58,953 nt of DNA from Acidulodesulfobacterium_A sp049965795 (GCA_049965795.1 JBMFVW010000006.1:1-58953), one strand, 5' to 3'. Positions 36,017-45,747 are shown, counted from the stretch's first letter. Translations and numbers: made by a program. Notes: generated by a model from the letters alone, not told the origin.

Positions 36017-36964
36017 CTAAAAAATTTTTTCCATAATAGCTTTTTGAACATGCAATCTGTTTTCCGCTTCCTCGAAAACGACGGACGAAAATCTTTCGAA
36101 CACTTCTTCGGTGACTTCTTCGTTTCTATGCACAGGAAGACAGTGAAGAAAAATAACGTCTTCTTTAGCGTTTCGCACAACGTTATCGTCTATAATAAAG
36201 GGCTTTAATTTATCTATTTTTTCTTTTTCTTCGTCCTGCCCCATACTTATAAAAACATCGGTGGTAATAACGTCTGCATTTTTTGCCGCATATATTTTAT
36301 CGTTTATTACGCTAAATTTGCCGCCTTTCTTTTCGGATTCTTTTTTAACTTCCGAATTTATTTCAAATCCTTCCGGCATCGCTAAAACAAGTTCAAAGCC
36401 GAGCACAGCCTGAAGACTGACCCATGAATTAGCCATATTATTAGCGTCGCCGAAATAAACTATTTTTAAGTTTTTTATAATATTTTCCGCGTAGGATTGA
36501 GAACTGCCTTCGATTTTTAAATTTCTTTTTTTAATTTCATAAACGGTAAATATATCGGTTAAAATCTGCGCAGGATGATATAAATCGGTAAGTCCGTTTA
36601 TTACCGGTTTCTCGAAATATTTTGCGAAAGATTCTATTCTTTCCTGCTCGAACGTCCTTATTACGACGCCGTCTAAATATCTGCTTAACACCCTTGCGGT
36701 ATCTTTAACCGGTTCTCCCCGCCCCAGTTGAAGATCCTTGGACGACATAAAAATAGGATGTCCGCAAAGCTCGACTATGCCGACTTCAAAAGATACTCTC
36801 GTCCTCGTAGAAGACTTCTCGAATATCATGCCGATTTTTTTGCCTTCAAGACATGAATTTTTTCCGCCTCTTTCAGCCTTTAAAACGGCAGACCTTAAAA
36901 GTATGCCGTATATTGCGTCTTTCGAAAAATCATAAACCGATAAAAAATTTTTTGCTGAATTCAT
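36017..36964 (-). CDS. argF: Ornithine carbamoyltransferase
   Basis: The 315-residue enzyme makes citrulline from ornithine and carbamoyl phosphate. It has the carbamoyl-phosphate motif EKSSTRTRVSFEVG near residue 49, HPAQILTDI near residue 130 and the ornithine-binding FLHCLPVHRNEEV near residue 272. Length is normal. It follows argD by 48 bases and argG follows. Confidence 0.95.
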   Translation of the reverse strand: MNSAKNFLSVYDFSKDAIYGILLRSAVLKAERGGKNSCLEGKKIGMIFEKSSTRTRVSFEVGIVELCGHPIFMSSKDLQLGRGEPVKDTARVLSRYLDGVVIRTFEQERIESFAKYFEKPVINGLTDLYHPAQILTDIFTVYEIKKRNLKIEGSSQSYAENIIKNLKIVYFGDANNMANSWVSLQAVLGFELVLAMPEGFEINSEVKKESEKKGGKFSVINDKIYAAKNADVITTDVFISMGQDEEKEKIDKLKPFIIDDNVVRNAKEDVIFLHCLPVHRNEEVTEEVFERFSSVVFEEAENRLHVQKAIMEKIF

Positions 36965-37012
36965 AATTTTAATTGACCGTCCGCTCTTGAAAGCGCCCTT
37001 ATTCTATTTTTA

Positions 37013-38212
37013 TTATTTATAACCGTCAAGAATTTTAACTATAGCATTCATTAATATATCGATGTGGTTTTTTTTGATAATCAACGGCGGGGTCAGCCTT
37101 AACACCGTATCCTGAACCGTAGTCGTCAAAAAACCTTCGGCTATTAATTTCACGGCTATATCTTTAGATTTAACGGAATAAAACTCTATAGCACTTATTA
37201 AACCTACAGATCTTACGTCTTTAATTAAACCTGAAAATTTTGATTTTAAACCGTTAAGCGATTCCTTTACATATTCGCCTGTATTTACAACTTCGTTTAA
37301 AAAACCCGCTTTAGTTATTTCGTCGAAAAAAGCGTTAGCCGCCGCTGTAACTAATGGTCCTCCGCCGAAAGTCGTAGCATGGTTTCCGGGTTCAAAAGCT
37401 TTAGCGGTCTTTTCGTTTGCAAGCACTGCTCCTATAGGCAGTCCTCCTGCCAAAGGTTTTGCAAGCGTCATTATATCGGGTTCGATACCGTAGTTCATAT
37501 AAGCAAAAAGTTTTCCGGTTCTTCCGAGTCCCACCTGAACCTCGTCGAAAATCAAAGATACATCGTTTTGAGCCGTCAAATTCCTTAATGCTTTTATATA
37601 TTCTTTATCGGATATATTAACTCCGCCTTCACCCTGCACGGGCTCTAAAATAACGGCACAGTATTCTTTGCCTTCCGGTCCGTTTATAAGATTTTCCACA
37701 GCATTAAAATCATTATACTTAACATGCGCAAAACCGTTTAAAAGAGGTTCGAAGCCGCTATGGTATTTATCTTGTCCGGTAGCCGAAAGCGCGCCGAAAG
37801 TTCTGCCGTGAAAAGAATTTTGCATAGCTATTACTTTATATCCTCTTTTAGAAAATTTACCCGCATAAATTCTTGCTAATTTTATTGCTCCCTCTACGCT
37901 TTCCGCTCCGCTGTTGCAGAAAAAAACCTTGTCCGCAAACGAATTAACGCATAATTTTTCTGCAAGCTTAGCCTGAGGTTCGGTATAAAAATAGTTTGAC
38001 GTGTGTATCAGTTTTTTTACCTGGTTTATAACGGCGTCTTCTACCGCTTTATTCCCGTATCCTAAATTATTTACGGCAATTCCGGAAGCAAAATCTAAAT
38101 ATTTTTTTCCGTTTTCGTCGTATAAGAAGCAGTCTTCTCCTTTCACTAAAGTCAAATCGAATCTGCCGTATGTATTCATTATATATTTTTTCGTAAGCTC
38201 TTTCGTGTCCAT
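37013..38212 (-). CDS. argD: Acetylornithine aminotransferase
   Basis: The class III PLP aminotransferase makes N-acetylornithine from the semialdehyde and glutamate. It has FCNSGAESVEGAIKLAR for cofactor phosphate binding, NSFHGRTFGALSATG, LIFDEVQVGLGRTG and the PLP lysine in TLAKPLAGGLPIGAV. I place the start at ATG 38212 (MDTKELTKKY). An in-frame GTG at 38239 would add nine residues, but its message is AAAGGTGAAA twice in tandem and the second copy is a fair ribosome site for the ATG. The gene follows argB by 42 bases. Confidence 0.93.
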   Translation of the reverse strand: MDTKELTKKYIMNTYGRFDLTLVKGEDCFLYDENGKKYLDFASGIAVNNLGYGNKAVEDAVINQVKKLIHTSNYFYTEPQAKLAEKLCVNSFADKVFFCNSGAESVEGAIKLARIYAGKFSKRGYKVIAMQNSFHGRTFGALSATGQDKYHSGFEPLLNGFAHVKYNDFNAVENLINGPEGKEYCAVILEPVQGEGGVNISDKEYIKALRNLTAQNDVSLIFDEVQVGLGRTGKLFAYMNYGIEPDIMTLAKPLAGGLPIGAVLANEKTAKAFEPGNHATTFGGGPLVTAAANAFFDEITKAGFLNEVVNTGEYVKESLNGLKSKFSGLIKDVRSVGLISAIEFYSVKSKDIAVKLIAEGFLTTTVQDTVLRLTPPLIIKKNHIDILMNAIVKILDGYK

Positions 38213-38254
38213 TATTTTTTCACCTTTTTCCAATTTCACCTTTTATCTTCGATA

Positions 38255-39103
38255 TTAATTCGAAATCTGGGTTCCTATACCCTTTTTAGTAAATATTTCC
38301 AACAAAATAGCGTGGGGCATAGAACCGTTTATCATATGTACTTTTTGAACTCCATGCCTTACGGCGTCGGCGCATGAATTTGCCTTAGGTATCATTCCTC
38401 CGTAAATTACGCCGTCTTTAATCAATTTTTTAATTTCACCCGTCGTAACGGAAGAAATCAGTTCTCCGTTAGAATCTAAAAGCCCGTCCTGATCTGATAA
38501 AAATATCAGTTTTTCGGCTTCGAGTTCGCCTGCTACCGCCGATGCTACAAGGTCGGCGTTAATATTAAGCGTTCTGCCTCCTTTGTCCATACTTACCGGA
38601 GCTATAACCGGAATAAACGACGGATCTAAGGTTAATAAAATCTTTTTATCTACTTTTTTAACCTCTCCTACGAAACCAAGATCGACGCTGCCGGAATTTA
38701 TTTTTTCCGCAGTAATAAGGTTTCCGTCTTTTCCCGATAAACCGCAGGCACGTCCGCCGAATTTATTTATTAAAGCCACGAGGTCTTTGTTTATTTTTCC
38801 CGACAATACCATCTCGACCACTTCCATGGTATTTTCGTCCGTAATGCGGTAGCCTTCAAAAAAATTTGCCTTTATATCAAGCTTTTTTAAAAGAATGTCT
38901 ATTTCTTTTCCTCCGCCGTGGATAATAATAATATTTATTCCGATAAGTTTTAAAAGTATAACATCCTTAATGAAGCTTTCTTTTAAATCTGCATCTACGG
39001 CTATCGATCCTCCGAATTTTATCACGAAAGTTTTGCCGGTAAACTCCTGTATATACGGCAGAGCTTCAAGTAAAACCTTTGCTTTTTTAATATATTCTTC
39101 CAT
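38255..39103 (-). CDS. argB: Acetylglutamate kinase
   Basis: The 282-residue kinase phosphorylates N-acetylglutamate. It has FVIKFGGSIAVD near residue 26, IIIIHGGGKEID near residue 58 and NADLVASAVAGELEAEKLIF near residue 178, and NGSMPHAILLEIFT near the end. It lacks the N-terminal helix seen in strongly arginine-inhibited forms as far as I can judge. No clear AGGAG precedes ATG 39103; instead the dispersed hairpin at 39115-39143 ends 11 bases upstream. argC and argJ are not in the window. Confidence 0.94.
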   Translation of the reverse strand: MEEYIKKAKVLLEALPYIQEFTGKTFVIKFGGSIAVDADLKESFIKDVILLKLIGINIIIIHGGGKEIDILLKKLDIKANFFEGYRITDENTMEVVEMVLSGKINKDLVALINKFGGRACGLSGKDGNLITAEKINSGSVDLGFVGEVKKVDKKILLTLDPSFIPVIAPVSMDKGGRTLNINADLVASAVAGELEAEKLIFLSDQDGLLDSNGELISSVTTGEIKKLIKDGVIYGGMIPKANSCADAVRHGVQKVHMINGSMPHAILLEIFTKKGIGTQISN

Positions 39104-39114
39104 TTTATTTATAG

Positions 39115-39143
39115 CGGAAAAGGTGTCGGATTAATTTTCCGCA
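39115..39143. repeat. GCGGAAAA-type hairpin directly upstream of argB
   Basis: GCGGAAAA-N13-TTTTCCGC, the same eight-pair stem as at 18824-18852; the interior differs from that copy at two positions. It is 11 bases from the argB start codon, in the place of a ribosome site, in the same orientation relative to the gene as the copy before rpoN. Confidence 0.8.
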
Positions 39144-39198
39144 AGAAACTTATTATATTAATTTACTTTATATTTTATATTGCAGAATTACGGTTATT

Positions 39199-40653
39199 TT
39201 AAAGAATGTATCTTGAAAGATCTTCGTCTTTAATTATTTCTTTCAATCTTTCGTCTATGTATTCTTTATTTATTAAAACTTTTTTTGCCTTCCCGTACGG
39301 AGCTTCAAAAGATACGTCTTCCATAATTTTTTCAAGTATAGTATGCAGTCTTCTCGCTCCTATATTTTCCGTTTTAAGATTGACTTCCTCGGCAATTTCC
39401 GCAATTCTTTCTATGCCGTCTTCGGCAAAGTTTAAAGCGACGTTTTCGGTTTTAAGAAGTTCTATATACTGTTTAATTAAAGCCCCTTTAGGCTCGGTTA
39501 ATATACGGACGAACTCTTTTTTGGACAAAGAATCCATCTCTACCCTGATAGGAAATCTGCCTTGAAGTTCGGGAATTAAATCGGAAGGCTTAGAAACATG
39601 AAAAGCGCCTGCGGCTATAAATAAAATATGGTCGGTTTTAACGATGCCGTATTTAGTCATTACGTTTGAGCCTTCTATAATAGGCAGTAAATCTCTCTGA
39701 ACGCCTTCTCTCGAAACGTCCGGACCGTATGATTTTTCCCTTGAAGCAATTTTGTCTATCTCGTCGATAAATATAAGACCGGAATTTTCAACTCTTTGAA
39801 TTGCATTATTTACGACCTTGTCGTTATCGACAAGTCTTTCGCTTTCTTCGCGGACCAATATGTCGAAAGCCTCCGAAACCCTTACTTTTTCTAATTTTTT
39901 CTGTTTCGGAAAAATATTCGAAAAAATATCCTTAAAGTCCTGCCCTATATCGTCCATTCCAGACTGGGAAAATATTTCTATAACCGGAATAGACGCTTTA
40001 TTTGAAGATTTAACCTCCATTTCTACAAATCTGTCGTTTAATTTTCCTTCTAAAAACATCTTTCTGAACTTTTCTCTAGTGTTAGAATAGCTGTCTTTAT
40101 CGGATTCGTCTTTTATGCCGGATTTTACCGCTCCGTTCTTTTTAACCGTCTGCGGAGGACGCGGAATTAAAATATCCAGAAGGAGTTCTTCTGCATTTTG
40201 CTTGGCTTTATCGATAACCTGTTCTGTTTCTTTAGCCTTTTCGTTTATAAAAGCGGTCTCTACGAGATCCCTGACCATAGACTCGACGTCTCTGCCCATA
40301 TATCCTACTTCCGTGAATTTAGAAGCTTCGACTTTTATAAAAGGAGAATCGGAAAGTTTGGCTATGCGCCTTGCTATTTCGGTTTTTCCGACGCCCGTAG
40401 GTCCAATAAGTAAAATATTTTTAGGAACTATATCATCCCTTATTTCATCGGGAACGTTATTTCTTCTGAAACGAGTCCTTAAAGCTATAGCAACCGATTT
40501 TTTTGCTTTATCCTGCCCTATAACGTATTTATCAAGCTCTTTAATTATTTCTATAGGCGTCATAAAATCTATTTTTAATAACGCTTTCGACTCGTCTTTG
40601 CCATTAGTATCTTTAATTTTGCCGCCTTTGACTGCCTGTATTTTTTTTGCCAT
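39199..40653 (-). CDS. hslU: ATP-dependent protease ATPase subunit HslU
   Basis: The 484-residue AAA+ unfoldase feeds proteins to HslV. It starts the conserved core with MTPIEIIKELDKYVIGQDKAK, has Walker A GPTGVGKTEIA near residue 95, an intermediate domain of about 150 residues, Walker B GLIFIDEIDKIA near residue 293 and the C-terminal LEKIMEDVSFEAP and DLSRYIL, the last residues of which dock into HslV. It starts seven bases after hslV. Confidence 0.95.
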   Translation of the reverse strand: MAKKIQAVKGGKIKDTNGKDESKALLKIDFMTPIEIIKELDKYVIGQDKAKKSVAIALRTRFRRNNVPDEIRDDIVPKNILLIGPTGVGKTEIARRIAKLSDSPFIKVEASKFTEVGYMGRDVESMVRDLVETAFINEKAKETEQVIDKAKQNAEELLLDILIPRPPQTVKKNGAVKSGIKDESDKDSYSNTREKFRKMFLEGKLNDRFVEMEVKSSNKASIPVIEIFSQSGMDDIGQDFKDIFSNIFPKQKKLEKVRVSEAFDILVREESERLVDNDKVVNNAIQRVENSGLIFIDEIDKIASREKSYGPDVSREGVQRDLLPIIEGSNVMTKYGIVKTDHILFIAAGAFHVSKPSDLIPELQGRFPIRVEMDSLSKKEFVRILTEPKGALIKQYIELLKTENVALNFAEDGIERIAEIAEEVNLKTENIGARRLHTILEKIMEDVSFEAPYGKAKKVLINKEYIDERLKEIIKDEDLSRYIL

Positions 40654-40660
40654 ACCTATG

Positions 40661-41215
40661 CTATAACTCCTCTATTATTATATTTTCGTTTGTGTATATA
40701 CATATACGCGCCGCCGTTTTCATAGAAAATTCAGCGATTTCTTTTGCGCTCAAATCTGTCTTTTCGAGCAAGCCTAAAGCGCAAGCCAGAGCGTAAGGCG
40801 CTCCCGACCCTATAGAAAGCGCATCTTCGTCCGGTTCTATAACGTCTCCGGCTCCCGACAGTACGAAAGAATCGGTTTTATCGACGACAATCATCATGGC
40901 TTCCAGCCGTCTTAATATTTTGTCCGTCCTCCAGTCTTTAGCAAGTTCTACGCTTGCTCTTTTGACGCTCCCGTTGTATTTAGAAAGCTTTTCTTCCATT
41001 TTTTCAAACAGCGTAAATGCATCGGCAGTAGCTCCGGCAAATCCGGCTATTACTTTATCGTTATAAAGCCGCCTGACTTTTCTTGCATTATGCTTCATGA
41101 CCGTATTGCCGAGCGTAACTTGTCCATCGCCGGCAACTACGACTTTCCCCTTGCGTCTTACGCTTATTATAGTAGTCCCGAGAAGTTTTATCCCTTCGTT
41201 ATTTCCGTTATCCAT
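40661..41215 (-). CDS. hslV: ATP-dependent protease peptidase subunit HslV
   Basis: The 184-residue threonine peptidase matures to an N-terminal Thr at residue 14 (GTTIISVRRKGKVVVAGDGQ), so its propeptide is 13 residues, longer than the single Met of the E. coli enzyme. A GGGAG ribosome site fits ATG 41215, supporting the longer start. The later GSGAPYALACALGLL near the C-terminus is standard. It forms HslVU with the product of the next gene. Confidence 0.94.
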   Translation of the reverse strand: MDNGNNEGIKLLGTTIISVRRKGKVVVAGDGQVTLGNTVMKHNARKVRRLYNDKVIAGFAGATADAFTLFEKMEEKLSKYNGSVKRASVELAKDWRTDKILRRLEAMMIVVDKTDSFVLSGAGDVIEPDEDALSIGSGAPYALACALGLLEKTDLSAKEIAEFSMKTAARICIYTNENIIIEEL

Positions 41216-41259
41216 TAATTTATATCTCCCGTATTTAATTAATAATCATCCTAACCGGT

Positions 41260-42255
41260 TTATTTTCCTGAAAGCGGGTGCGCCTTATTGTAAACGTCTA
41301 TAAGTTTTTTAATACTTAAATGGGTATATTTCTCGGTGGTCGATAGATTTGAATGTCCTAGCATATCCTGAATAGACCTTAAGTCGGCTCCGTTGTCCAA
41401 AAGATTGGTAGCGAAAGAATGTCTTAAGCCGTGCGGAGAAATGTTTTTAAACTGGCCGGTAATCAGCATCGACTCTTTAACTATTCTGTGAACCGTCCTT
41501 CTGTTTAACCGCATACCTTTTTTGTTAATGATTATATATCCTTCTTTCGGCGGCAAACCTTCCGCCGATAAATAATGCATCCAAGCCTTAATTTTTTCGG
41601 CGGTAATATCCGTAAGAGGAACTATCCTCTGCTTAGATCCTTTTCCGAAAATTTTTACGTAACGGCTTTCTTTTTCAATCTCTATATCGGAAATCTTTAC
41701 GGAAACAAGCTCGCTGACCCTTAATCCGCTGCCGTATAGAAATTCTAATATTAAATCGTTTCTTAACGCTTCAAAATATTTTGACGATTCCCGCGTTTCA
41801 AACCTGTCCGAAATATGCGCATTTATTAGAGGATATCCTTTAATTGCTTCCAGATTATCTTTTTTTAATTTCAGATCCAAATAATTATTCAATAAAAAAT
41901 CGGCTTCCTTCGCAGTCAAAAAAAACGGCAGTTTTTTTTCCGTTTTTGGCAAATCCAATAAAAAAGCGGGATTTTGTTTGATTATATGCTTCTTCTCCAA
42001 GAAATTAAAATAAGATTTTATCGATTCTATTTTTCTGGCAAGACTGGTTTTTTTCAAGTTTCCGTAAATTTTGCTTAAATAGCCTTTTATCTCGAATTCC
42101 GTAACGTCTTCTATGGAATCGACCGACGTTTCTTCGCTCAGGTATTTCATAAAACCCCTTACATCCGCCGAATAAGCCGTCAAGGTATTATAGGAACTAT
42201 TTTTTTCAAGACTTATATTATCCTCAAAATCTTTTAAAAAATCTTCCATAAGCAT
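41260..42255 (-). CDS. xerC: Tyrosine recombinase XerC
   Basis: The 331-residue recombinase has an N-terminal SAM-like core-binding domain (about 5-100). The catalytic domain carries the Arg of YGSGLRVSELVS, the Lys of GKGSKQRIVPL, the HGLRHSFATNLLDNGADLRS box, GHSNLSTTEKY and the nucleophile Tyr in EKYTHLS. It resolves chromosome dimers at dif together with a partner. The xerC-hslV-hslU order is the typical one. An internal insertion (about 145-165) is slightly longer than usual. Confidence 0.88.
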   Translation of the reverse strand: MLMEDFLKDFEDNISLEKNSSYNTLTAYSADVRGFMKYLSEETSVDSIEDVTEFEIKGYLSKIYGNLKKTSLARKIESIKSYFNFLEKKHIIKQNPAFLLDLPKTEKKLPFFLTAKEADFLLNNYLDLKLKKDNLEAIKGYPLINAHISDRFETRESSKYFEALRNDLILEFLYGSGLRVSELVSVKISDIEIEKESRYVKIFGKGSKQRIVPLTDITAEKIKAWMHYLSAEGLPPKEGYIIINKKGMRLNRRTVHRIVKESMLITGQFKNISPHGLRHSFATNLLDNGADLRSIQDMLGHSNLSTTEKYTHLSIKKLIDVYNKAHPLSGK

Positions 42256-42347
42256 TTATTATTATAAAAATTTATTAAAAAATTATATTATATCACAATT
42301 GGAATATAAAATAATACAATTTTAAAGGAGATCAATAACGCCGAAAA

Positions 42348-43193
42348 TCAAACTAATCTGTAAGTAAGAACGAAAGCACCGAAAATTATGCAGTAAAGGG
42401 CAAAAGGATAAAGAGCATTAATTTCGTATTTATTAAAATATTTCATAAGTGCGTAAACGCTCAAATATGCCGCTATGCCGGCAACCAAGCCGCTTATTAA
42501 AGAAACGGCGGTAAAATTAAACATGTGCAGTTTGAGCATTTTAGGCACTTCAAGAAGTCCTGCGGCAAGAATTATAGGCGTCGCAAGGAGAAACGAAAAT
42601 CTTGCGGCATATTCGTGCTTAAAACCTAGATAAAGAGCCGCAACCATAGTTATAGCGGAACGTGATATACCGGGAATCAGCGCAAAAGACTGAAATACTC
42701 CTATGATAAGAGCGGCGGTAACGGTCATATCGGAAATCTTTGCTATGCCCTGTTTCTTTCTGCGTTTCTCGCCAAGATATAAAATTACGCCGTTAACCAT
42801 AAGAAATGCCGCTGCTACCGACGTTATGCCAAACAATTTTTTTAACTTATGGACGAACAGAAGCCCTATGAGTCCGGCCGGTATCGTAGCAAGCGCAAGG
42901 AGGTATAATGTTTTGGAATCTTCGTTTATATTAAGGTTTTTGCTTTTTATGCCTGCAAAAAAACCTTTGAATAAATTAATCCAGTCTTTATAGAAATATA
43001 TAAGAAGCGCTAAAGCCGTTCCAAGATGAAGCACTACGAGGAAAGGCAAAAAACCTTCCGACTGCCTGTTAATTTTCCATCCTAAAATAGAGGGCACTAT
43101 AACCCCGTGAGCAAGGCTTGAAACCGGAAAAAGTTCCGTAACCCCTTGCAGAACAGCTAAAATTACGGCATGAAAAAAGGAAAGATGTATCAT
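42348..43193 (-). CDS. uppP: Undecaprenyl-diphosphatase UppP
   Basis: The 281-residue membrane enzyme recycles the lipid carrier of cell-wall and LPS sugars. Around seven to eight helices are visible. The first signature is QGVTELFPVSSLAHGVIVP near residue 16, a variant of the more common PISSTGH form that keeps the Glu, Ser and His. The second, LIPGISRSAITM near residue 175, is intact. It lies between the divergent FAH gene and xerC. Confidence 0.9.
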   Translation of the reverse strand: MIHLSFFHAVILAVLQGVTELFPVSSLAHGVIVPSILGWKINRQSEGFLPFLVVLHLGTALALLIYFYKDWINLFKGFFAGIKSKNLNINEDSKTLYLLALATIPAGLIGLLFVHKLKKLFGITSVAAAFLMVNGVILYLGEKRRKKQGIAKISDMTVTAALIIGVFQSFALIPGISRSAITMVAALYLGFKHEYAARFSFLLATPIILAAGLLEVPKMLKLHMFNFTAVSLISGLVAGIAAYLSVYALMKYFNKYEINALYPFALYCIIFGAFVLTYRLV

Positions 43194-43307
43194 ATTAACT
43201 CTGCCTCCGGATGATTTTTACGATAAAAAATTAATTTTACTTTTTATTTAATATAATTTGCCGTAAAATGTCAATAAAAATACGGTCAACATGCAACATC
43301 GTTTCGT

Positions 43308-43337
43308 TTGACGGTGTCTCTGCTTATGGTGTATAAT
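43308..43337 (+). promoter_or_regulatory. Sigma-70-type promoter for the FAH-exporter pair
   Basis: TTGACG (43308-43313), an 18-base spacer and a perfect TATAAT (43332-43337) precede the FAH gene by 59 bases. The remaining 43194-43307 is AT-rich and holds no gene. Confidence 0.65.
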
Positions 43338-43396
43338 GAAATAATAAAACTTACGATAACAAATTATTTAATTAATTTTTAAACAGAGGGCTGGTA

Positions 43397-44182
43397 ATGA
43401 AATTTGGGAAATTCAGACATAAAAGCGGAGAAATGAGAGAATATTTCGGAACGCTTTCTACGGATAAAGATAAATCATTTATTAACATTATAGAAAAATT
43501 TAATTTCGGCGAAGATTTAAAATACCAATATACCGGCAAACAGTATGAATTAGACGAACTTGAATTTCTGCCGCCGATTCATCCTACTAAAATTGTAGCG
43601 GTAGGATTAAATTATAAGGACCATGCGGCGGAAATGCAGGTAAATCTGCCTGAAGAACCCCTGCTTTTCATGAAACCCACTTCAAGCATTATACCGCATC
43701 TTGGAGCTATAATCATGCCCGATGTTTCAAAAAGAGTGGACTACGAATCGGAACTGGCGGTCGTAATAGGTAAAACGGCAAAAAACGTTAAAAAAGAAAC
43801 GGCTGCCGATTATATTTTCGGCTACACCTGTTTGAACGACGTAACGGCAAGAGATTTGCAGGCAAAAGACATTCAATATACAAGGTCTAAAAGTTTTGAT
43901 ACTTTTGCGCCTATAGGACCATATATAGAAACCGAAATAGAAAATCCCTCAAATCTTCAAATTAAAGGTTATTTGAACGGAGAATTAAAACAATTTTCCG
44001 ACACTTCAAATTTAATTTTTAATCCTTACGAACTAGTTGAATTTATTTCTGGAATTATGACGCTTTTCCCGGGAGATATAATTTCTACGGGAACTCCTTC
44101 AGGCGTCGGAAGTTTCAATAAAGGCGATATTTTTGAAATAGAAATAGAAAATATCGGCAGGTTAAAAAACTTCGTAGAATAA
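43397..44182 (+). CDS. Fumarylacetoacetate hydrolase family protein
   Basis: The 261-residue protein has the FAH fold: VGLNYKDHAAEMQVNLPEEP near residue 70, the metal-binding Glu and Asp in DYESELAVVIGKTA near residue 115 and YTCLNDVTARDLQ near residue 145, and SFDTFAPIGPY near residue 171. Family members act as acylpyruvate hydrolases or oxaloacetate decarboxylases; the substrate cannot be set here. A clear promoter is upstream, and a DHA2 exporter starts 18 bases after the stop, so the two are co-transcribed. Confidence 0.87.
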   Translation: MKFGKFRHKSGEMREYFGTLSTDKDKSFINIIEKFNFGEDLKYQYTGKQYELDELEFLPPIHPTKIVAVGLNYKDHAAEMQVNLPEEPLLFMKPTSSIIPHLGAIIMPDVSKRVDYESELAVVIGKTAKNVKKETAADYIFGYTCLNDVTARDLQAKDIQYTRSKSFDTFAPIGPYIETEIENPSNLQIKGYLNGELKQFSDTSNLIFNPYELVEFISGIMTLFPGDIISTGTPSGVGSFNKGDIFEIEIENIGRLKNFVE

Positions 44183-44199
44183 ATATAATCTAAAGATAA

Positions 44200-45747
44200 A
44201 TGAATAAAATATCGGAACACAGGCTTTATAAATGGCTTGTTCTTACAATAGCCGTTACGGCATCTTTCATGGCTATATTGGATATAAATATAGTTATAGT
44301 TGCGCTTCCTAAAATGATGTCTCACTTCGGCGTGAACGTAATAACTATAGACTGGGTTATTATAGCCTATACTATAACATACTCTATAATTATTCTTCTT
44401 ACCAGTTTTTCCAGTAAAAAATACGGTCTTAAAATTCCTTTTGCGGTTTCTATAGTTTTCTTTTTAATAGGTTCGGCATTCTGCGGATTTGCACCATCGT
44501 ACAGAATAATGATAATATTCAGGATAATTCAGGCGGTAGGCGGAGCAGGACTTATTCCGATATCGGTAAATCTTATCGCTAAATATTTTAAAAGCAGCGA
44601 AAGAGGTACTGCTATGGGAATATGGACAATAGGCATAATGGTGGCGCCGGCTCTCGGTCCGATAATCGGCGGATATTTCGTGGACTACGTGGACTGGAGA
44701 ATGATATTTTATTTTAACGTGCCTATAGGAATAATACTTTTTTTAGGTACTTTAATTTTACTGGAAAACGATATACCGAAAATACCTTTTAACAAAAGGT
44801 TCGACTTTATCGGCTTTTTTCTGATAGCTATATGCCTTGGGACACTATTATACGTACTTAACGAAGGGCAGACTTTGGAGTGGAATTCCCGGGTAATAAT
44901 ACTTAGCGAACTTATAAGCGCGGCATCTTTTATACTTTTTATTATTGTCGAAATTTTTTCAAAAAAACACTTAATGGATTATTCGCTTTTTAAAACAAGA
45001 AATTTCGTTGCCGGAAACTTAGTAAACATGATAAGGGCCGGCGGCATTTTCAGCACTATGTTTCTTCTGCCTATATTTATAGAAAACATACTCAATTATA
45101 ACGCCATGCATGCAGGTTTTTTAATGGCGCCGTTTGCTATTGCAGTCGCTATTGCCTCTCCTATAGCAGGAAAAATTTCCGATAAATACGGGCCCAAATA
45201 TTTAATGCTGGCGGGCATGCTTATTTTCGCCGCTGCCAATTTTTCTCTCGGCAGTATTTCTCTGCATACGTCAATTCCGTTTCTTATTAATAATCAGTTT
45301 TTGCGCGGCATAGGAGTGGGACTTATTAACGCCCCCGTTATGATGACGGTAATAAATTCTGCAAAATTTGAACAGATACCGGACGCTTCGGCATTGTATA
45401 ATGTTTTATTTCAGATAGGAGCGTCTTTCGGAATAGCATGGTCGGGGGAAGAGCTTGCTGTGAGACAGGTTTACCATTTGAATCAATATTCCAGAGATAT
45501 AAATTATAATTTCAGCAAATTTCATAATATTATCAATTTTTTAAACGGTGACATTATAAATAGAGGGAGTTCCGTCGTGAGAACTTTTATTTATCCGTAT
45601 AATTCGATAAAAATTTTTGATTACATGATAAATGAATTTTCATTAATAGGAGCATACGGCGATGTTTATATTGCGCTCGGTTATCTTTGTATAATAGGCG
45701 GAATAGCTGCATTAGGAGTTAAAAACATAAAAGTTAAAAAACATTAA
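44200..45747 (+). CDS. DHA2-type MFS exporter (EmrB/QacA-like)
   Basis: The 515-residue transporter has about 14 membrane helices. Signatures include VTASFMAILDINIVIVALP at the start and the long antiporter motif MVAPALGPIIGGYFVDYVDW near residues 147-166. The MFS loop motif between helices 2 and 3 is weak (SSKKYGLKI in place of a GxLADrxGrk form). Such proteins expel drugs or organic anions by proton antiport, and often work with a HlyD-like adaptor, but none is visible here. It shares its promoter with the FAH gene. Confidence 0.9.
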   Translation: MNKISEHRLYKWLVLTIAVTASFMAILDINIVIVALPKMMSHFGVNVITIDWVIIAYTITYSIIILLTSFSSKKYGLKIPFAVSIVFFLIGSAFCGFAPSYRIMIIFRIIQAVGGAGLIPISVNLIAKYFKSSERGTAMGIWTIGIMVAPALGPIIGGYFVDYVDWRMIFYFNVPIGIILFLGTLILLENDIPKIPFNKRFDFIGFFLIAICLGTLLYVLNEGQTLEWNSRVIILSELISAASFILFIIVEIFSKKHLMDYSLFKTRNFVAGNLVNMIRAGGIFSTMFLLPIFIENILNYNAMHAGFLMAPFAIAVAIASPIAGKISDKYGPKYLMLAGMLIFAAANFSLGSISLHTSIPFLINNQFLRGIGVGLINAPVMMTVINSAKFEQIPDASALYNVLFQIGASFGIAWSGEELAVRQVYHLNQYSRDINYNFSKFHNIINFLNGDIINRGSSVVRTFIYPYNSIKIFDYMINEFSLIGAYGDVYIALGYLCIIGGIAALGVKNIKVKKH

